Assembly: GCA_030655715.1 (NCBI GenBank)
Contig: JAUSPR010000170.1
Coordinates: forward strand, 1-5,808
Direction of reading: 5' to 3'
Length of the DNA stretch: 5,808 nucleotides
Source of the DNA: Thermoplasmata archaeon
GTDB taxonomy: Archaea > Thermoplasmatota > Thermoplasmata > SG8-5
Below are positions 5,575 through 5,808 of this stretch, piece by piece. The position numbers and the translations under genes are program-made. Numbering within the stretch: position 1 is the stretch's first letter; each line of letters begins with the position of its first letter. The notes under the pieces are model-generated. The model had not been told where the DNA came from. It did not search any database and saw only the letters and a program-made list of their open reading frames with translations.

Positions 5575-5601
5575 TTTGGCATTTGTCCGGAAAGTGCCAA
5601 A
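5575..5601. promoter_or_regulatory. Operator-like palindrome upstream of threonine dehydrogenase
   Basis: TTTGGCA (5575-5581) and TGCCAAA (5595-5601) are a perfect 7-bp inverted repeat around a 13-bp spacer that contains the self-complementary TCCGGA (5586-5591). Half-site centres are 20 bp apart. It lies immediately upstream of the candidate TATA boxes and overlaps the BRE-like GCCAAA, so a bound dimer could block or recruit the transcription factors TBP/TFB. Confidence 0.55.
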
Positions 5602-5808
5602 TATCATTGATGAAGGTCCTTTACGGTAAGTATTCAGCAAAATGAAGTATTGACTATTGTAGATTGACTTGATGTTTCTCCATAAATCCTAACTTTTTCC
5701 CAATTTCATCGATTCCTAATTTTATCTGGATTGTAATTTTGTGCTATTTTATCTGGCCGGACTTTAATACGACATTTGAATTAGGAACATTAATAAGGGA
5801 TGTAGCCT
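5602..5808. other. AT-rich non-coding stretch with short repeats
   Basis: I see no credible gene on either strand between the palindrome and the right edge. The stretch is clearly richer in A+T than the genes. It holds an 11-bp direct repeat ATTTTATCTGG (5719-5729 and 5746-5756), a 9-bp inverted repeat TTCCTAATT/AATTAGGAA (5713-5721 and 5779-5787), and minor direct repeats AAGTATT (5628, 5645) and ATTGACT (5649, 5663). It may be the regulatory region of a gene beyond the edge, or decayed sequence. Confidence 0.5.

Noticed and set aside
5628..5669. Short direct repeats AAGTATT and ATTGACT
   Set aside because: Seven-base matches in AT-rich DNA are expected by chance; noted only as part of the region description.

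Overview
The window looks like a chromosomal segment from a euryarchaeon, most plausibly of the Thermoplasmatota. The reasons are archaeal TATA boxes at the right distance from start codons, at least two apparently leaderless genes, GGTGAT-type ribosome binding sites, and a family mix typical of archaea: archaeal Elp3, a two-HTH membrane regulator of the COG3398 type, a secreted beta-propeller of the COG4880 type, a MEMO protein, and an SDR-type threonine dehydrogenase resembling that of Thermoplasma. The phylum is an inference from memory of these families, not a search result.

Layout on the plus strand: 3-611 is the 3' end of elp3, cut by the window edge. From 612 to 911 there is a 300-base gap without a credible gene but full of inverted repeats: an extended hairpin (640-690), a segment closed by a perfect 10-bp stem with three internal hairpins (701-769), and a hairpin plus flank (799-838) that closely resembles the right end of IS200/IS605 or IS1341-type (TnpB) elements. 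No transposase or TnpB gene is present, so this is a solo end, a MITE-like relic, or a stand-alone guide-RNA-like locus. Next come a membrane-anchored double winged-helix regulator (912-1736) and a large secreted beta-propeller protein (1836-3704).

Layout on the minus strand: SDR-type L-threonine 3-dehydrogenase (5512-4544), followed 23 nt later by an AmmeMemoRadiSam protein B / MEMO family protein (4520-3705). Its stop codon abuts the stop of the propeller gene with no base between them. The region 5513-5808 upstream of the dehydrogenase is non-coding and AT-rich, with a clear operator-like palindrome at 5575-5601 and several short repeats.

The most interesting signal is that the promoters of the regulator and of the propeller gene are near copies of each other over about 42 bp: AACGATTGCA, then GCCAAAAA, then CCTTTT, then six Cs. 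The propeller promoter carries an additional GATT-TGCCAA direct repeat. This suggests that the membrane regulator and its secreted neighbour form a co-regulated, possibly autoregulated, envelope-sensing pair. That is an inference from shared DNA, not a demonstrated system.
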